Assembly: GCA_944363615.1 (NCBI GenBank)
Contig: CALVUQ010000011.1
Location: 1 to 49,116 of the forward strand
From: an uncultured Clostridia bacterium
GTDB taxonomy: Bacteria > Bacillota > Clostridia > Christensenellales > Pumilibacteraceae
Direction of reading: 5' to 3'
DNA length: 49,116 bases
The translations under genes were made by a program, and so were the position numbers. Below are positions 41,944-49,116 of the stretch, in pieces (position 1 is the first letter of the stretch; each line of letters starts with the position of its first letter). The notes beneath the pieces are model-generated. The model searched no databases. It saw only the letters and a list, made by a program, of their open reading frames with translations, and was not told the origin of the DNA.

Positions 41944-41986
41944 TGCCTTTCCCCCGCCTCGGCGACGCTTTCGACGGGGAAAGGCA
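41944..41986 (+). repeat. Perfect 11-bp hairpin upstream of the GH43-like gene
   Basis: TGCCTTTCCCC (41944-41954) and GGGGAAAGGCA (41976-41986) are exactly complementary around a 21-nt loop that itself contains GCC/GGC. No T-run follows on either strand, so it is not a standard terminator. The 156-nt gap also carries a -10-like CATAAT at 42018-42023 without a good -35, and AGGAGG before the next start. Confidence 0.65.
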
Positions 41987-42050
41987 AAGGAAACACGCCG
42001 TTTAACGTAAAGTAAATCATAATGAAAGGATTTATAGGAGGAATAAGCAA

Positions 42051-42929
42051 ATGAAATTTTCCATGCCGATAGGCGAGGGCAGAAATTTTGCAAAAGACCC
42101 CGCCGTGGTAAAATTCAAAGGTAAATACTATTTGTATTTTTCGGCAATCAAAGACGGCAAGCTTTCTGTCGGCATAGCCGTAGGCAACGACTTCGAGTCG
42201 TTTGAGTTTACGGATTATCTGCTGCCCACCACGCCGGCCGAAACCAAGGAAGTGGGTGCGCCCGCCGCGATCGTCATCGGCGATAAGGTTCATCTTTACT
42301 ACCAGTCTTACGGTAATTGGGAAAACGACAAGATCATGCATGCCGTGTCGGAAGACGGGGTTCACTTTCAGAAAGACCCGTCCAATCCCGTTTTCGCGCC
42401 GCACGGCGACTGGACCGTGGGAAGGGCAATCGACGCCGACGTGGAAATTTTCGGCGGTAAACTCTTTCTTTACGTCGCCACGCGCGATAAGGAAATGAAA
42501 ATCCAGAAAATAGCAGTGGCTGTATCCGACGATATAGAAAATCCCAAGTTCGTGCAGGCTTACGACGGCGCGGTCATGGAGCCCGTGCTCGACTTTGAAG
42601 GGGAGTGCATCGAGGCGCCCGCCGTGATTAAGGAAAACGGAAAAATGTATATGTTTTACGCCGCGGCCTACAACTGTTCGCCTCAGACCGTGGGCGTTGC
42701 GGTGTCGGACGACGGCATTCATTTCAAACGGATTTTCGACATTCCTTTCCTCGACCACGGCAAAGTCGGCGAGTGGAACAGCGACGACACGGGTCATCCT
42801 TACGTATTCCGCGACGACGACGGCAAGGTTTACCTTTTTCACCAGGGCACTTGCGACAAAGGAAAAAACTGGTATTTAAGCTATCGTAAAATAGAGTTTG
42901 TAAACGGCATCCCTAAGCTTATCGGTTAA
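42051..42929 (+). CDS. GH43-like five-bladed beta-propeller glycosidase, cytoplasmic
   Basis: The 292-residue protein repeats the blade pattern of GH43/GH32-type enzymes, such as DPAVVKFKGKYYLYFS, VIGDKVHLYYQS and GKMYMFYAAA. Candidate active-site acids lie where the family has them: D16 in FAKDPAVV, D128 or D130 in AIDADVEIF, and E188 in CIEAPAVI. There is no signal peptide, so it should act inside the cell on short oligosaccharides or glycosides. The AGGAGG site at 42037-42042 is strong. A lactonase-like propeller gene follows 28 bases later. GH130-type phosphorylases look similar, so the exact family is open. Confidence 0.75.
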   Translation: MKFSMPIGEGRNFAKDPAVVKFKGKYYLYFSAIKDGKLSVGIAVGNDFESFEFTDYLLPTTPAETKEVGAPAAIVIGDKVHLYYQSYGNWENDKIMHAVSEDGVHFQKDPSNPVFAPHGDWTVGRAIDADVEIFGGKLFLYVATRDKEMKIQKIAVAVSDDIENPKFVQAYDGAVMEPVLDFEGECIEAPAVIKENGKMYMFYAAAYNCSPQTVGVAVSDDGIHFKRIFDIPFLDHGKVGEWNSDDTGHPYVFRDDDGKVYLFHQGTCDKGKNWYLSYRKIEFVNGIPKLIG

Positions 42930-42957
42930 GCTTTAATATAAAAACAGGAGTACTGAC

Positions 42958-43923
42958 ATGAAATTCAAAACTTATATCGCCTCATGCGATGAAGACGGCG
43001 GCATTTATTGCTACGATCTTGAGGACGGACATCTTACGCTTGACGAAGTCGTCAAAATTCCGCGCCCCATGTATATGGCGTACAGCGAAGGCAAAATGCA
43101 CGTCATTACCGAGGGAGAAAAGGGCAAACAAGGCAGCTATCTTGTCTACGACGTTGCGGACGGCCGCCTGGTAAATCCAACTTCGCCCGTTTCGTCTTTG
43201 GGATTGGTGCCCTGTCACCTTTGCTCCGACAAGGGCGAAACGTACGTCGTAAATTACATTTCGGGCAACGTCGTAAAATTTCCCGACGGCAAAGTAGTCT
43301 GCCATGAGGGTAAAGGCGTTAACTTGGTCCGCCAGGATAAGGCTCACACGCACATGGCCTGCTTTTCGCCGCGTAAACGCAGGGTTTTTGTAACCGATCT
43401 TGGACTGGACACCGTTTTTGTTTACGACCGCAATCTCGATTACGTTTCCAAAGCGCGCGTTCCCGACGGCTACGGTGCCCGTCACCTTGCGCTTTCGCCC
43501 GACGGTAAATACGTCTATTGCGTTAACGAGCTGGTTTCTTCCGTCACCGTGTTTGCCTACGAACGCGGCGTGCTGGAGCCTCTCGATACTTTTATGTGCC
43601 CGATCGAATACGAAGGCGTAAACACCGCAGCCGCAATCAGACTCAACAAAGCGGGCAATCTGCTGTGCATCTCCAACCGCGGCGAAAACACTCTCGCTTT
43701 CTTCGACGTAGAGGGCGCCAAGCTTAAATTCAGACAAAAAATCGGTTGCATGGGCAATTTCCCGCGCGATTTCGATTTTACGCCGGAGGAGAATTTTATC
43801 ATTTGCTGCAATCAGATTTCAAACAATCTGACCGTATTCTCGCTTAAAGAGGGCAATCCCGAATTCTTTTACGCAGTTACGGGCGTCAAAAACCCCTTGT
43901 GCGTGCTCACCTTGCCGGTCTGA
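42958..43923 (+). CDS. Lactonase / 6-phosphogluconolactonase-like seven-bladed propeller protein
   Basis: The 321 residues repeat a propeller blade pattern: DEDGGIYCYDLEDG, TYVVNYISGNVVKF, VFVTDLGLDTVFVYD, GARHLALSPDGKYVYCVNE and LLCISNRGENTLAFFD. The H-L-A-L-S-P-D-G-K-Y segment is typical of the Pgl/3-carboxymuconate cyclase-like family, which hydrolyses sugar lactones. There is no signal peptide. Together with the GH43-like gene just upstream it suggests intracellular sugar or sugar-acid processing, in line with the uronate genes downstream. The specific substrate is not evident. Confidence 0.75.
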   Translation: MKFKTYIASCDEDGGIYCYDLEDGHLTLDEVVKIPRPMYMAYSEGKMHVITEGEKGKQGSYLVYDVADGRLVNPTSPVSSLGLVPCHLCSDKGETYVVNYISGNVVKFPDGKVVCHEGKGVNLVRQDKAHTHMACFSPRKRRVFVTDLGLDTVFVYDRNLDYVSKARVPDGYGARHLALSPDGKYVYCVNELVSSVTVFAYERGVLEPLDTFMCPIEYEGVNTAAAIRLNKAGNLLCISNRGENTLAFFDVEGAKLKFRQKIGCMGNFPRDFDFTPEENFIICCNQISNNLTVFSLKEGNPEFFYAVTGVKNPLCVLTLPV

Positions 43924-43962
43924 ATTCTGCACGCTGTTGTTCTGTTGATAATTAAAAAACCT

Positions 43963-44003
43963 TGCGCACGGAAAATCTGTTTTTTTCCGCGCGCATTTTT
44001 TCT
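43963..44003 (+). terminator. Terminator after the lactonase-like gene
   Basis: TGCGC-A-CGGAAAA (43963-43975) pairs with TTTTCCG-C-GCGCA (43983-43995), with one A-C mismatch, and is followed by a run of T. It ends the unit that begins upstream. The remaining region to 44140 shows no gene. Confidence 0.85.
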
Positions 44004-44144
44004 TAGGTTTTATTCTTTCGTTACGGCATTATTCCGTTACAATAAACAAAATTTCCGCTTCCGTAATCTATAAAGAGTGATATTTTCCGCTTTCCGTCGA
44101 CTTATTAAGTTTCGGACACCTGTTTTTCTTGCGGTCAAAAGTCG

Positions 44145-44173
44145 TTGACATTTATGCGCCGCGATATTATAAT
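44145..44173 (+). promoter_or_regulatory. Consensus sigma-A promoter of uxaB-uxaA
   Basis: TTGACA (44145-44150) and TATAAT (44168-44173) are both perfect and separated by exactly 17 nt, the strongest promoter in the window. A palindromic operator lies directly downstream of the -10, so a strong but repressible promoter is likely. Confidence 0.9.
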
Positions 44174-44181
44174 AATGCTGA

Positions 44182-44195
44182 TGTAAACGTTTACA
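44182..44195 (+). promoter_or_regulatory. LacI-family or CcpA-type operator
   Basis: TGTAAACGTTTACA is a perfect 14-bp palindrome with the central CG typical of LacI/GalR-family operators, and it fits the catabolite-responsive element pattern TGNAANCGNTNNCA. It covers the expected transcription start, so bound repressor would block transcription. No regulator gene is in the window; either a uronate-specific LacI-family repressor or CcpA could use it. Confidence 0.8.
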
Positions 44196-44228
44196 TATGG
44201 TTTTTTTATGTTGTTTAAGGAGTAGAAA

Positions 44229-45680
44229 ATGACTGCGGACAAAGAAATTACTTTAAATTCCGACCTGTTAAGCGCGGAGGAAAAGAAGGCGCGCGCCGAT
44301 TATAAGGTAAAGGCGGTCTGCTTTGGGGAGGGCAACTTTGTAAGGGCGTTTCTGGGTTTTTTAATTCAGCGTTTAAACGACAGGTGCGGCTTTAACGGGG
44401 CAATCAGGCTTTTACAGGGGCTGGATAAAGGCAGGGCGGAAAGCATTAACGCCGCCGACGGACTGTATACCGTCGTAGAGCGGGGCGGAACGAAATCTGA
44501 TCCCGTGGAAAATTTTACGCTGATTACTTCGGTCAAAGACTGCGTAAACCCTTACGCCGATTATTCGGCATTTCTCGGCATTGCCCGCGGTGAAGAGCTG
44601 AAATTCGTTTTTTCCAACACCACTGAATTCGGAATATGTTACGAAAAAGAGGAGTTTTCGGCGCCCGTTCATCGCAATTTTCCCAACAAACTTACCAGGT
44701 TTTTATTCGAGCGCTTTAAATATTTCGGCGGTGACGAAAAGCACGCTTTGTTCGTGCTTCCGCTGGAACTTATAGAAAACAACGGCAAAAAGCTTAAGGA
44801 AATCGTCGTTAAAGTGGCAAAAGAATGGGACCTTGGGGCGGATTTTTTGTGCTGGCTGGATAAATGCAGGTTTTACGACACTCTTGTGGACCGCATAGTA
44901 TCGGGCTTTGTCCGGGACGAAGAACTTATGAAAAAAGCGCGCGCGTTCGATCCCAATCTCGACGTGTGCGAGCCCTTTTTCCTGCTGGTCGTCGAGGGCG
45001 ACGAAATCGTGAAAAAATATCTGCCTGCGGAATATTGCGGTTTAAGCGTTGTCTTTACCGATAATCTTAAGCCGTATCGCGACAGAAAGGTGCGCATACT
45101 CAACGGCGCGCATACGGCGGTTGTGGCTCTGGGACTTTCGGCGGGACTTTCTACGGTGGAGGAGGTTGTCTGCGATTCGGATTTCTATCGTTTTTTAAAT
45201 CTTGCGCTGAGTAAAGAAATCATTCCTTCGTTTACGGGCGTCGGATTAAAAGAGTACGCCGCCGACGTATTAAAGCGCTTTTTCAATCCGTTTCTTAATC
45301 ACAGACTTGCTTCCATTGCGCTTAATTCCATTTCAAAATTCGTTACGCGCGATTTGGTTTCCGTAAAGGATTACGTGCAAAAATTCGGTTGTGCGCCGCC
45401 TTTACTCAGTCTTTCGCTTGCCGCGCTCATCGCTTTTTACGAAAAAGGCGAAGGAGTAGCCGACGACCCCGTTTCCGTCGAAAAATTGCTTAAAGCACTT
45501 TCGTCCTCGGGTTCCGCGGAAGAAAAGATCGCAGCCGTTTTAAGGGAAAAATCCCTTTGGAAAGAAGACCTTACCGAAATTTACGACCTTTACGATAAGA
45601 CGGTAAAAGCATATAAACTCATTGCTTCTGTAGGGGTGAGAAGCGCGATGAATGCGATTGTAAAGGAGTATTATGGCTGA
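44229..45680 (+). CDS. uxaB: Tagaturonate reductase (altronate oxidoreductase)
   Basis: UxaB reduces D-tagaturonate to D-altronate with NADH in galacturonate catabolism. The 483-residue protein belongs to the mannitol/polyol dehydrogenase family: CFGEGNFVRAFLGFLIQ is the nucleotide-binding start, VFSNTTEFGI the central motif, and DNLKPYRDRKVRILNGAHTA carries the catalytic lysine region. Fructuronate reductase (UxuB) is related, but pairing with altronate dehydratase favours UxaB. AAGGAG precedes ATG 44229. The gene overlaps uxaA by eight bases. Confidence 0.92.
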   Translation: MTADKEITLNSDLLSAEEKKARADYKVKAVCFGEGNFVRAFLGFLIQRLNDRCGFNGAIRLLQGLDKGRAESINAADGLYTVVERGGTKSDPVENFTLITSVKDCVNPYADYSAFLGIARGEELKFVFSNTTEFGICYEKEEFSAPVHRNFPNKLTRFLFERFKYFGGDEKHALFVLPLELIENNGKKLKEIVVKVAKEWDLGADFLCWLDKCRFYDTLVDRIVSGFVRDEELMKKARAFDPNLDVCEPFFLLVVEGDEIVKKYLPAEYCGLSVVFTDNLKPYRDRKVRILNGAHTAVVALGLSAGLSTVEEVVCDSDFYRFLNLALSKEIIPSFTGVGLKEYAADVLKRFFNPFLNHRLASIALNSISKFVTRDLVSVKDYVQKFGCAPPLLSLSLAALIAFYEKGEGVADDPVSVEKLLKALSSSGSAEEKIAAVLREKSLWKEDLTEIYDLYDKTVKAYKLIASVGVRSAMNAIVKEYYG

Positions 45681-47139
45681 AGCTTTTATAAAAATAAATC
45701 CTTCGGATAACGTTGCCGTAGCGTTACAGAATCTGTCGGCGGGAGTGTCGGTAGCGGGCGTCTTGCTTGTTAACGACGTGCCCGCTCTTCACAAATTCGC
45801 GCTGTCGGACATAAAAAAAGGCGAAACGATTATAAAGTACGGGCATGCGATAGGTTCTGCCGAAAAGGATATCGCAAAAGGCGAGTGGGTGCATATGCAT
45901 AATCTTAAAAGCGCCGCGCAAAAGGACGCTTTTATCTCTGTGCCCGATTTTTCCGTTAAAACGCAAGCCGTAAACCCAAAAGGGAATCCGCCGACTTTCA
46001 AAGGTTATCTCCGCGCCGATGGCAAAGTGGGCGTCAGAAACGATATCTGGATTGTCCCCACCGTGGGCTGCGTTAACGGGTTCTGCCGCGACCTTGCGGC
46101 TAAGTTCGTGGGTAAGGACGTTTTTGCCTTTTTGCACGAGGCGGGCTGTTCCCAGTGCGGAGCCGACGGGGAAAACACCGAAAAATTGCTGGCAGGGCTG
46201 GTAAAGCATCCCAACGCGGGCGGCGTTCTCATAGTTTCCCTCGGGTGCGAAAACAATGTTCCCGAAAAGTTTTTTAAGTTAGCTAAAAGACAGGACGGAA
46301 GAGTCAGACTGCTTGTGCTTCAATCGTCGTTGCAGGAAATGAAAGAAGGGGTAAAGCTTGTAAAACAGCTCATCGCCTTGCGAAAAAAGGACAAAAGACA
46401 GGATATCCCCATTACAAAACTCACTATAGGGCTTAAGTGCGGCGGGTCCGACGCTATGAGCGGGCTTACGGCAAATCCGCTTGCGGGTAAAGTCTGCGAT
46501 AAATTAGCAGGCGCGGGCGGCGGCGCGGTTATGGGTGAAGTCCCTGAAATGTTCGGGGCGGAGGAGGTTCTCGGCAGGCAATGCTCAAGTAAAGATGTCT
46601 ATGAAAAGTTTATCCGTATGATGCGGTTTTTCAAGGACTACTTTGATTTTTATAAGGCTCCTTACGGCGAAAACCCTTCCCCCGGCAACCGCGAGGGCGG
46701 CATTACCACGATTGAGGAAAAGTCGCTGGGTTGCGTGCTTAAGGCGGGATCAGGTCCCGTCGTCGACGTAATCGGGTACGGAAAAACCGTACAAAAAAAC
46801 GGCGGAGTAACCTTATTATACACTCCCGGCAACGACATAGCCTCGGTTTCGGCGCTTGCGGCGGCAGGGGCGCAGATTATTCTTTTCACCACGGGAAGAG
46901 GAACACCTTTGGGCAGTCCCGTACCTGTAATCAAAATCGCGTCCAATTCGCGCCTTGCTTCGGCTAAACCGCGCTGGATAGATTTCGACGCGGAAACCGC
47001 CGTTAAAGAATCGGGATTCGATGCCGCCGCGGCTGAACTTTTAAATCTTATTTTTTCGGTGGCGGAAGGCAAAAAAACTTTTTCGGAACAAAACGGCTTT
47101 CATGATTTCGCAATTTGGAAAAACGGCATTACGCTTTAA
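45673..47139 (+). CDS. uxaA: Altronate dehydratase
   Basis: UxaA dehydrates D-altronate to 2-keto-3-deoxygluconate. The 488-residue protein has the N-terminal SAF domain (about residues 1-95, with KYGHAIGSAEKDIAKGEWVH) and a large catalytic domain with IVPTVGCVNGFC, HEAGCSQCGADGENT, IGLKCGGSDAMSGLTANP and ILFTTGRGTPLGSPVPVIK. The cysteines in VGCVNG, GCSQCG and LKCGGSD are probable iron ligands. ATG 45673 lies within the end of uxaB after AAAGGAG. Steps after KDG (kdgK, kdgA) are not in the window. Confidence 0.94.
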   Translation: MAEAFIKINPSDNVAVALQNLSAGVSVAGVLLVNDVPALHKFALSDIKKGETIIKYGHAIGSAEKDIAKGEWVHMHNLKSAAQKDAFISVPDFSVKTQAVNPKGNPPTFKGYLRADGKVGVRNDIWIVPTVGCVNGFCRDLAAKFVGKDVFAFLHEAGCSQCGADGENTEKLLAGLVKHPNAGGVLIVSLGCENNVPEKFFKLAKRQDGRVRLLVLQSSLQEMKEGVKLVKQLIALRKKDKRQDIPITKLTIGLKCGGSDAMSGLTANPLAGKVCDKLAGAGGGAVMGEVPEMFGAEEVLGRQCSSKDVYEKFIRMMRFFKDYFDFYKAPYGENPSPGNREGGITTIEEKSLGCVLKAGSGPVVDVIGYGKTVQKNGGVTLLYTPGNDIASVSALAAAGAQIILFTTGRGTPLGSPVPVIKIASNSRLASAKPRWIDFDAETAVKESGFDAAAAELLNLIFSVAEGKKTFSEQNGFHDFAIWKNGITL

Positions 47140-47160
47140 AAATATTCAGCTTTTTTTAAC

Positions 47161-47188
47161 ACCGCGCACTTAAAAGCGCGGTTTTTTT
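47161..47188 (+). terminator. Terminator of uxaB-uxaA
   Basis: ACCGCGC (47161-47167) and GCGCGGT (47176-47182) form a GC-rich stem with an eight-nt loop followed by seven T, 21 bases after the uxaA stop. Confidence 0.93.
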
Positions 47189-47197
47189 AATACGGCT

Positions 47198-47225
47198 TTG
47201 TATTAGGGTGCGGGGTCCGTATAAT
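47198..47225 (+). promoter_or_regulatory. Possible promoter of the glycosyltransferase gene
   Basis: A perfect TATAAT at 47220-47225 is preceded by TTGTAT at 47198-47203 with 16-nt spacing; the -35 match is poor. The remaining 156 nt to the start codon form a long leader with no clear structure and no strong ribosome binding site immediately before ATG 47382. Confidence 0.45.
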
Positions 47226-47381
47226 GGTATAGGCGTATTCCCTACATTTAATCGGTTATGACGGGTGACGAAACGGACTCCTCGTTTGCCTGAAAAACAT
47301 GGCGGACGAAAATCCGCGCCCGCCGCGTAATTATTTTTTCCCTTCGGTAACGAACGCTTTATTCAAGGCATATTAAAAATT

Positions 47382-48455
47382 ATGATAGTTACGGTTTATG
47401 CAATTTCCAAAAACGAGGAAAAGTTTGTCGGGCGCTGGGCAAAGTCCATGCGGGAGGCGGATCATGTGGTGGTGCTGGACACGGGCTCCACCGACGGCAC
47501 GGTGGAGGCGCTGAAAAAAGAGGGTATCACTGTAAAATCCGCGGAAATAGTCCCTTGGCGGTTCGACAAAGCGCGAAACGAATCTTTGAAACTGGTTCCG
47601 CCCGAAACCGACGTTTGCGTCTGCACCGACCTTGACGAGGTCTTTGAGGAAGGCTGGCGGGAAAAGCTTGAACGCTCCTGGACGTCTGACGCCAAGCAGG
47701 CCAGATACAGGTATGTCTGGTCGCATCTTGAATCGGGCGCACCGGGCGTGGAGTTCTATATCGAAAAGATGCACGTCCTGAAAGGCTTCAGGTGGGTGAA
47801 TCCCGTGCATGAAATTCTTGCTTATTCGGGTAAGGACTATTCCTCCGTGACGATAAAGGGCGTTACGCTTCACCATTATCCCGACGACAAAAAGTCCCGC
47901 GCGTCTTATCTGCCGCTTCTGGAGCTTGCCGTTAAAGAAAACCCGGAAAACGACCGCAACATGCATTATCTGGGGCGCGAATACATGTTTTATCGCATGT
48001 ACGATAAGGCGATCGATACGCTTACGCGACATTTATCGCTGCCCTCCGCCACCTGGGCGGACGAGCGTGCCGCCTCCATGAGATACATCGCGCGTTGCAG
48101 GCTTGCGCTGAATCAGACGGCGCTTGCCGAATGCTGGTTCCTGCGCGCTATTGCGGAGGCGCCTTACGTCAGGGAAGGGTATGTGGAGTATTCGCGCCTG
48201 CTTTACGACCGTAAGGATTGGCACGGCGTGATTTTCTTTCTTAAAAAAGCGCTTGATATCAGGAACCGCTCCGTAAGTTATATAAACGAGCCCGCTTCCT
48301 GGGGCGCGCTTCCCTATGACCTTATTTCGCTTGCGTATTATTTTACTTACGATTACGACAACGCGCTCCGCTACGTAGACGAGGCGATCAAACTTTCGGA
48401 CGAACAGCGGCTTAAGGATAACAAAGCCTTCTTCGAAAAGGCCAGAACCAAATAA
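47382..48455 (+). CDS. GT2-family glycosyltransferase with C-terminal TPR-like repeats
   Basis: The 357-residue protein starts VTVYAISKNEEKFVGRWAKS with the GT-A nucleotide-sugar fold, DTGSTDGTVE, and the metal-binding D-x-D in CTDLDEVFE (about residues 86-94). From about residue 190 to the end it is helical with TPR-like repeats (NMHYLGREYMFYRMYDKAIDTL, AECWFLRAIAEAPYVREGYVEY, LAYYFTYDYDNALRYVDEAI). This layout is shared with SunS-like and other protein O- or S-glycosyltransferases in which the repeats bind a peptide substrate. It has no signal peptide or membrane helix, so it is cytoplasmic. It converges on a Thr-rich collagen-like protein gene, a natural candidate acceptor. Confidence 0.85.
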   Translation: MIVTVYAISKNEEKFVGRWAKSMREADHVVVLDTGSTDGTVEALKKEGITVKSAEIVPWRFDKARNESLKLVPPETDVCVCTDLDEVFEEGWREKLERSWTSDAKQARYRYVWSHLESGAPGVEFYIEKMHVLKGFRWVNPVHEILAYSGKDYSSVTIKGVTLHHYPDDKKSRASYLPLLELAVKENPENDRNMHYLGREYMFYRMYDKAIDTLTRHLSLPSATWADERAASMRYIARCRLALNQTALAECWFLRAIAEAPYVREGYVEYSRLLYDRKDWHGVIFFLKKALDIRNRSVSYINEPASWGALPYDLISLAYYFTYDYDNALRYVDEAIKLSDEQRLKDNKAFFEKARTK

Positions 48456-48477
48456 AATTTCATAAATCGATATTTAA

Positions 48478-48511
48478 AAAACCTCGAAACGGGAATTGCG
48501 TTCGGGGTTTT
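48478..48511 (+). terminator. Terminator after the glycosyltransferase gene
   Basis: AAAACCTCGAA (48478-48488) and TTCGGGGTTTT (48501-48511) pair with one G-T wobble around a 12-nt loop; the right arm ends in T, followed by ATTGTTT. Confidence 0.75.
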
Positions 48512-48540
48512 ATTGTTTAAAATTCGGGGGTTATTGTTAA

Positions 48541-48572
48541 AAAAAGAAAAACACGGATTTTGCACCGTGTTT
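48541..48572 (-). terminator. Minus-strand terminator of the collagen-like gene
   Basis: AAACACGG (48549-48556) and CCGTGTTT (48565-48572) are exactly complementary with an eight-nt loop. Read on the minus strand the stem runs into a T-rich tail (A-rich plus-strand bases 48541-48550), about 75 bases beyond the collagen-like stop codon. Confidence 0.8.
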
Positions 48573-48620
48573 CTCCGTTTTTCTCACTAAGGCGATAATT
48601 TGAAAAAAGTTTATCCGCGC

Positions 48621-48650
48621 AAAGCTTCGGTTCCAGCTTTACTTTTTTTT
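48621..48650 (+). terminator. Second plus-strand terminator before the convergent gene
   Basis: AAAGCT (48621-48626) and AGCTTT (48635-48640) form a short stem with an eight-nt loop, followed by eight T at 48643-48650. It would stop plus-strand read-through before antisense transcription of the collagen-like gene. Confidence 0.5.
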
Positions 48651-49116
48651 AATTAGACAACAGTCCCGCTGCACGCAACGCGGCAAGTAGCGCATTGAAT
48701 TGCGTCACAATGTCGCCCGTACCCGTTGCGTCGGTAACTGCAGCTGCGGCGGTTATGGTCGCAGATTCGCCTGCAGGACCCGTGGGACCGGTGGGGCCTG
48801 TCGGACCCGTAGCACCCGTAGCGCCTGCTGCACCCGTAGGACCGGTGGGACCCGTAGCACCTGTTGCACCCGTGGGGCCCGTAGCGCCCGTGGGACCTGT
48901 TGCACCCGTAGCACCCGTAGGCCCTGTTGCACCCGTAGGACCGGTGGGGCCTGTCGGACCCGTAGCACCTGCTGCACCCGTAGGCCCTGTTGCACCCGTG
49001 GGGCCTGCTGCACCCGTGGGGCCCGTAGCGCCCGTGGGGCCTGTTGCACCCGTAGCACCCGTAGGCCCTGTTGCACCCGCAGGCCCTGTTGCACCCGTGG
49101 GACCGGTGGGGCCTGT
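48649..49116 (-). CDS. Collagen-like Gly-X-Thr repeat protein, C-terminal part (N-terminus outside window)
   Basis: On the minus strand a frame open from base 49116 ends at TAA (48651-48649), giving 155 residues with no start in the window. It comprises 39 visible Gly-X-Y triplets (18 GPT, 15 GAT, three GAA, two GPA and a final GES), then a 38-residue tail beginning [16 protein letters not shown] and ending [16 protein letters not shown]. Thr fills the Y position in 33 of 39 triplets and the repeat has almost no charge, as in BclA-type spore or cell-surface collagens that are O-glycosylated on Thr. A short tail ending in N-x-L-L-x-x-L-R-x-A-G-L is a recurrent end of Firmicutes collagen-like proteins. 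Another minus-strand frame over the same bases (rich in Gln, Arg and Val) is a shadow. Confidence 0.9.
   Translation of the reverse strand, partial: TGPTGPTGATGPAGATGPTGATGATGPTGATGPTGAAGPTGATGPTGAAGATGPTGPTGPTGATGPTGATGATGPTGATGPTGATGATGPTGPTGAAGATGATGPTGPTGPTGPAGESATITAAAAVTDATGTGDIVTQFNALLAALRAAGLLSN
48763..49113 (-). repeat. Tandem 9-nt Gly-X-Y codon repeat array
   Basis: Thirty-nine consecutive nine-base units encode Gly-X-Y. The units differ mainly at third positions (GGT, GGC and GGG for Gly; ACG, ACA and ACC for Thr) and group into longer repeated blocks, which suggests expansion by slippage or recombination. It continues past the window edge, so its total length is unknown and could be misassembled. 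Confidence 0.92.

Noticed and set aside
48753..49094. A 113-residue minus-strand protein of repeated Gln, Arg, Val and Leu
   Set aside because: It is the out-of-frame reading of the collagen-like Gly-X-Thr repeat; the neighbouring frame gives canonical collagen triplets and a family-typical C-terminal tail.
48763..49116. The terminal repeat array as a CRISPR or a non-coding satellite
   Set aside because: Units are nine bases with no unique spacers, and the array reads as in-frame Gly-X-Y codons.

Overview
The window reads as a chromosome segment of an anaerobic Firmicute, most likely an uncultured member of the Clostridia. The signs are a HisZ plus short-form HisG pair, a PyrK/PyrD type 1B dihydroorotate dehydrogenase, a four-cysteine Fe-S PurF, a single-chain PurL of about 1,240 residues, a separate MetH reactivation protein, strong AGGAGG ribosome binding sites, several TTG starts and a Gly-Pro-Thr collagen-like protein. 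This assignment is inferred from gene content only. I see no rRNA, tRNA, CRISPR array, insertion sequence or phage gene.

Layout. Positions 1-8244 hold a histidine operon, hisZ(partial)-G-D-C-B-H-A-F-IE-J, which encodes every step from PRPP and ATP to histidinol and histidine. Positions 8245-19920 hold the purine genes purE-C-F-M-N-H-D-L, without purB and purK, and a low-molecular-weight protein phosphatase follows at 19934-20431. Positions 20456-30320 hold the complete UMP pathway, pyrB-C-K-D-F-E-carA-carB, behind its own promoter and attenuator-like leader. After a terminator and a new promoter comes an 1878-residue DUF4011-type helicase (30472-36108), then metF, a MetH reactivation protein and metH (36147-40055). 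Next are a membrane-anchored EEP-fold hydrolase, a lipoprotein and two beta-propeller proteins (a GH43-like enzyme and a lactonase-like protein). A consensus promoter with a palindromic operator drives uxaB-uxaA (hexuronate catabolism). Last are a GT2-TPR glycosyltransferase and, convergent on the minus strand and cut by the window end, a collagen-like protein. Every gene except that last one is on the plus strand.

How it works together. PRPP is the common substrate of HisG, PurF and PyrE, glutamine amide nitrogen is used by HisH, PurF, PurL and CarA, and AICAR released by HisF is consumed by PurH. One-carbon folate links PurN and PurH to MetF and MetH. The region therefore packs nucleotide, histidine and methionine synthesis into about 40 kb of co-directional genes.

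The least explained material is non-coding. The purE leader combines a promoter, a closed multi-arm RNA domain, a terminator hairpin and a Shine-Dalgarno, which is a riboswitch or attenuator layout that I cannot match to a known class. Several operon-internal spacers of 90-350 nt (hisH-hisA, hisF-hisI, purN-purH, purH-purD, purD-purL, pyrF-pyrE) interrupt otherwise tightly packed genes, carry dyads and share short oligomers. These, the altered catalytic motifs in the giant helicase, and the glycosyltransferase beside a Thr-rich collagen-like protein are the points most worth checking.
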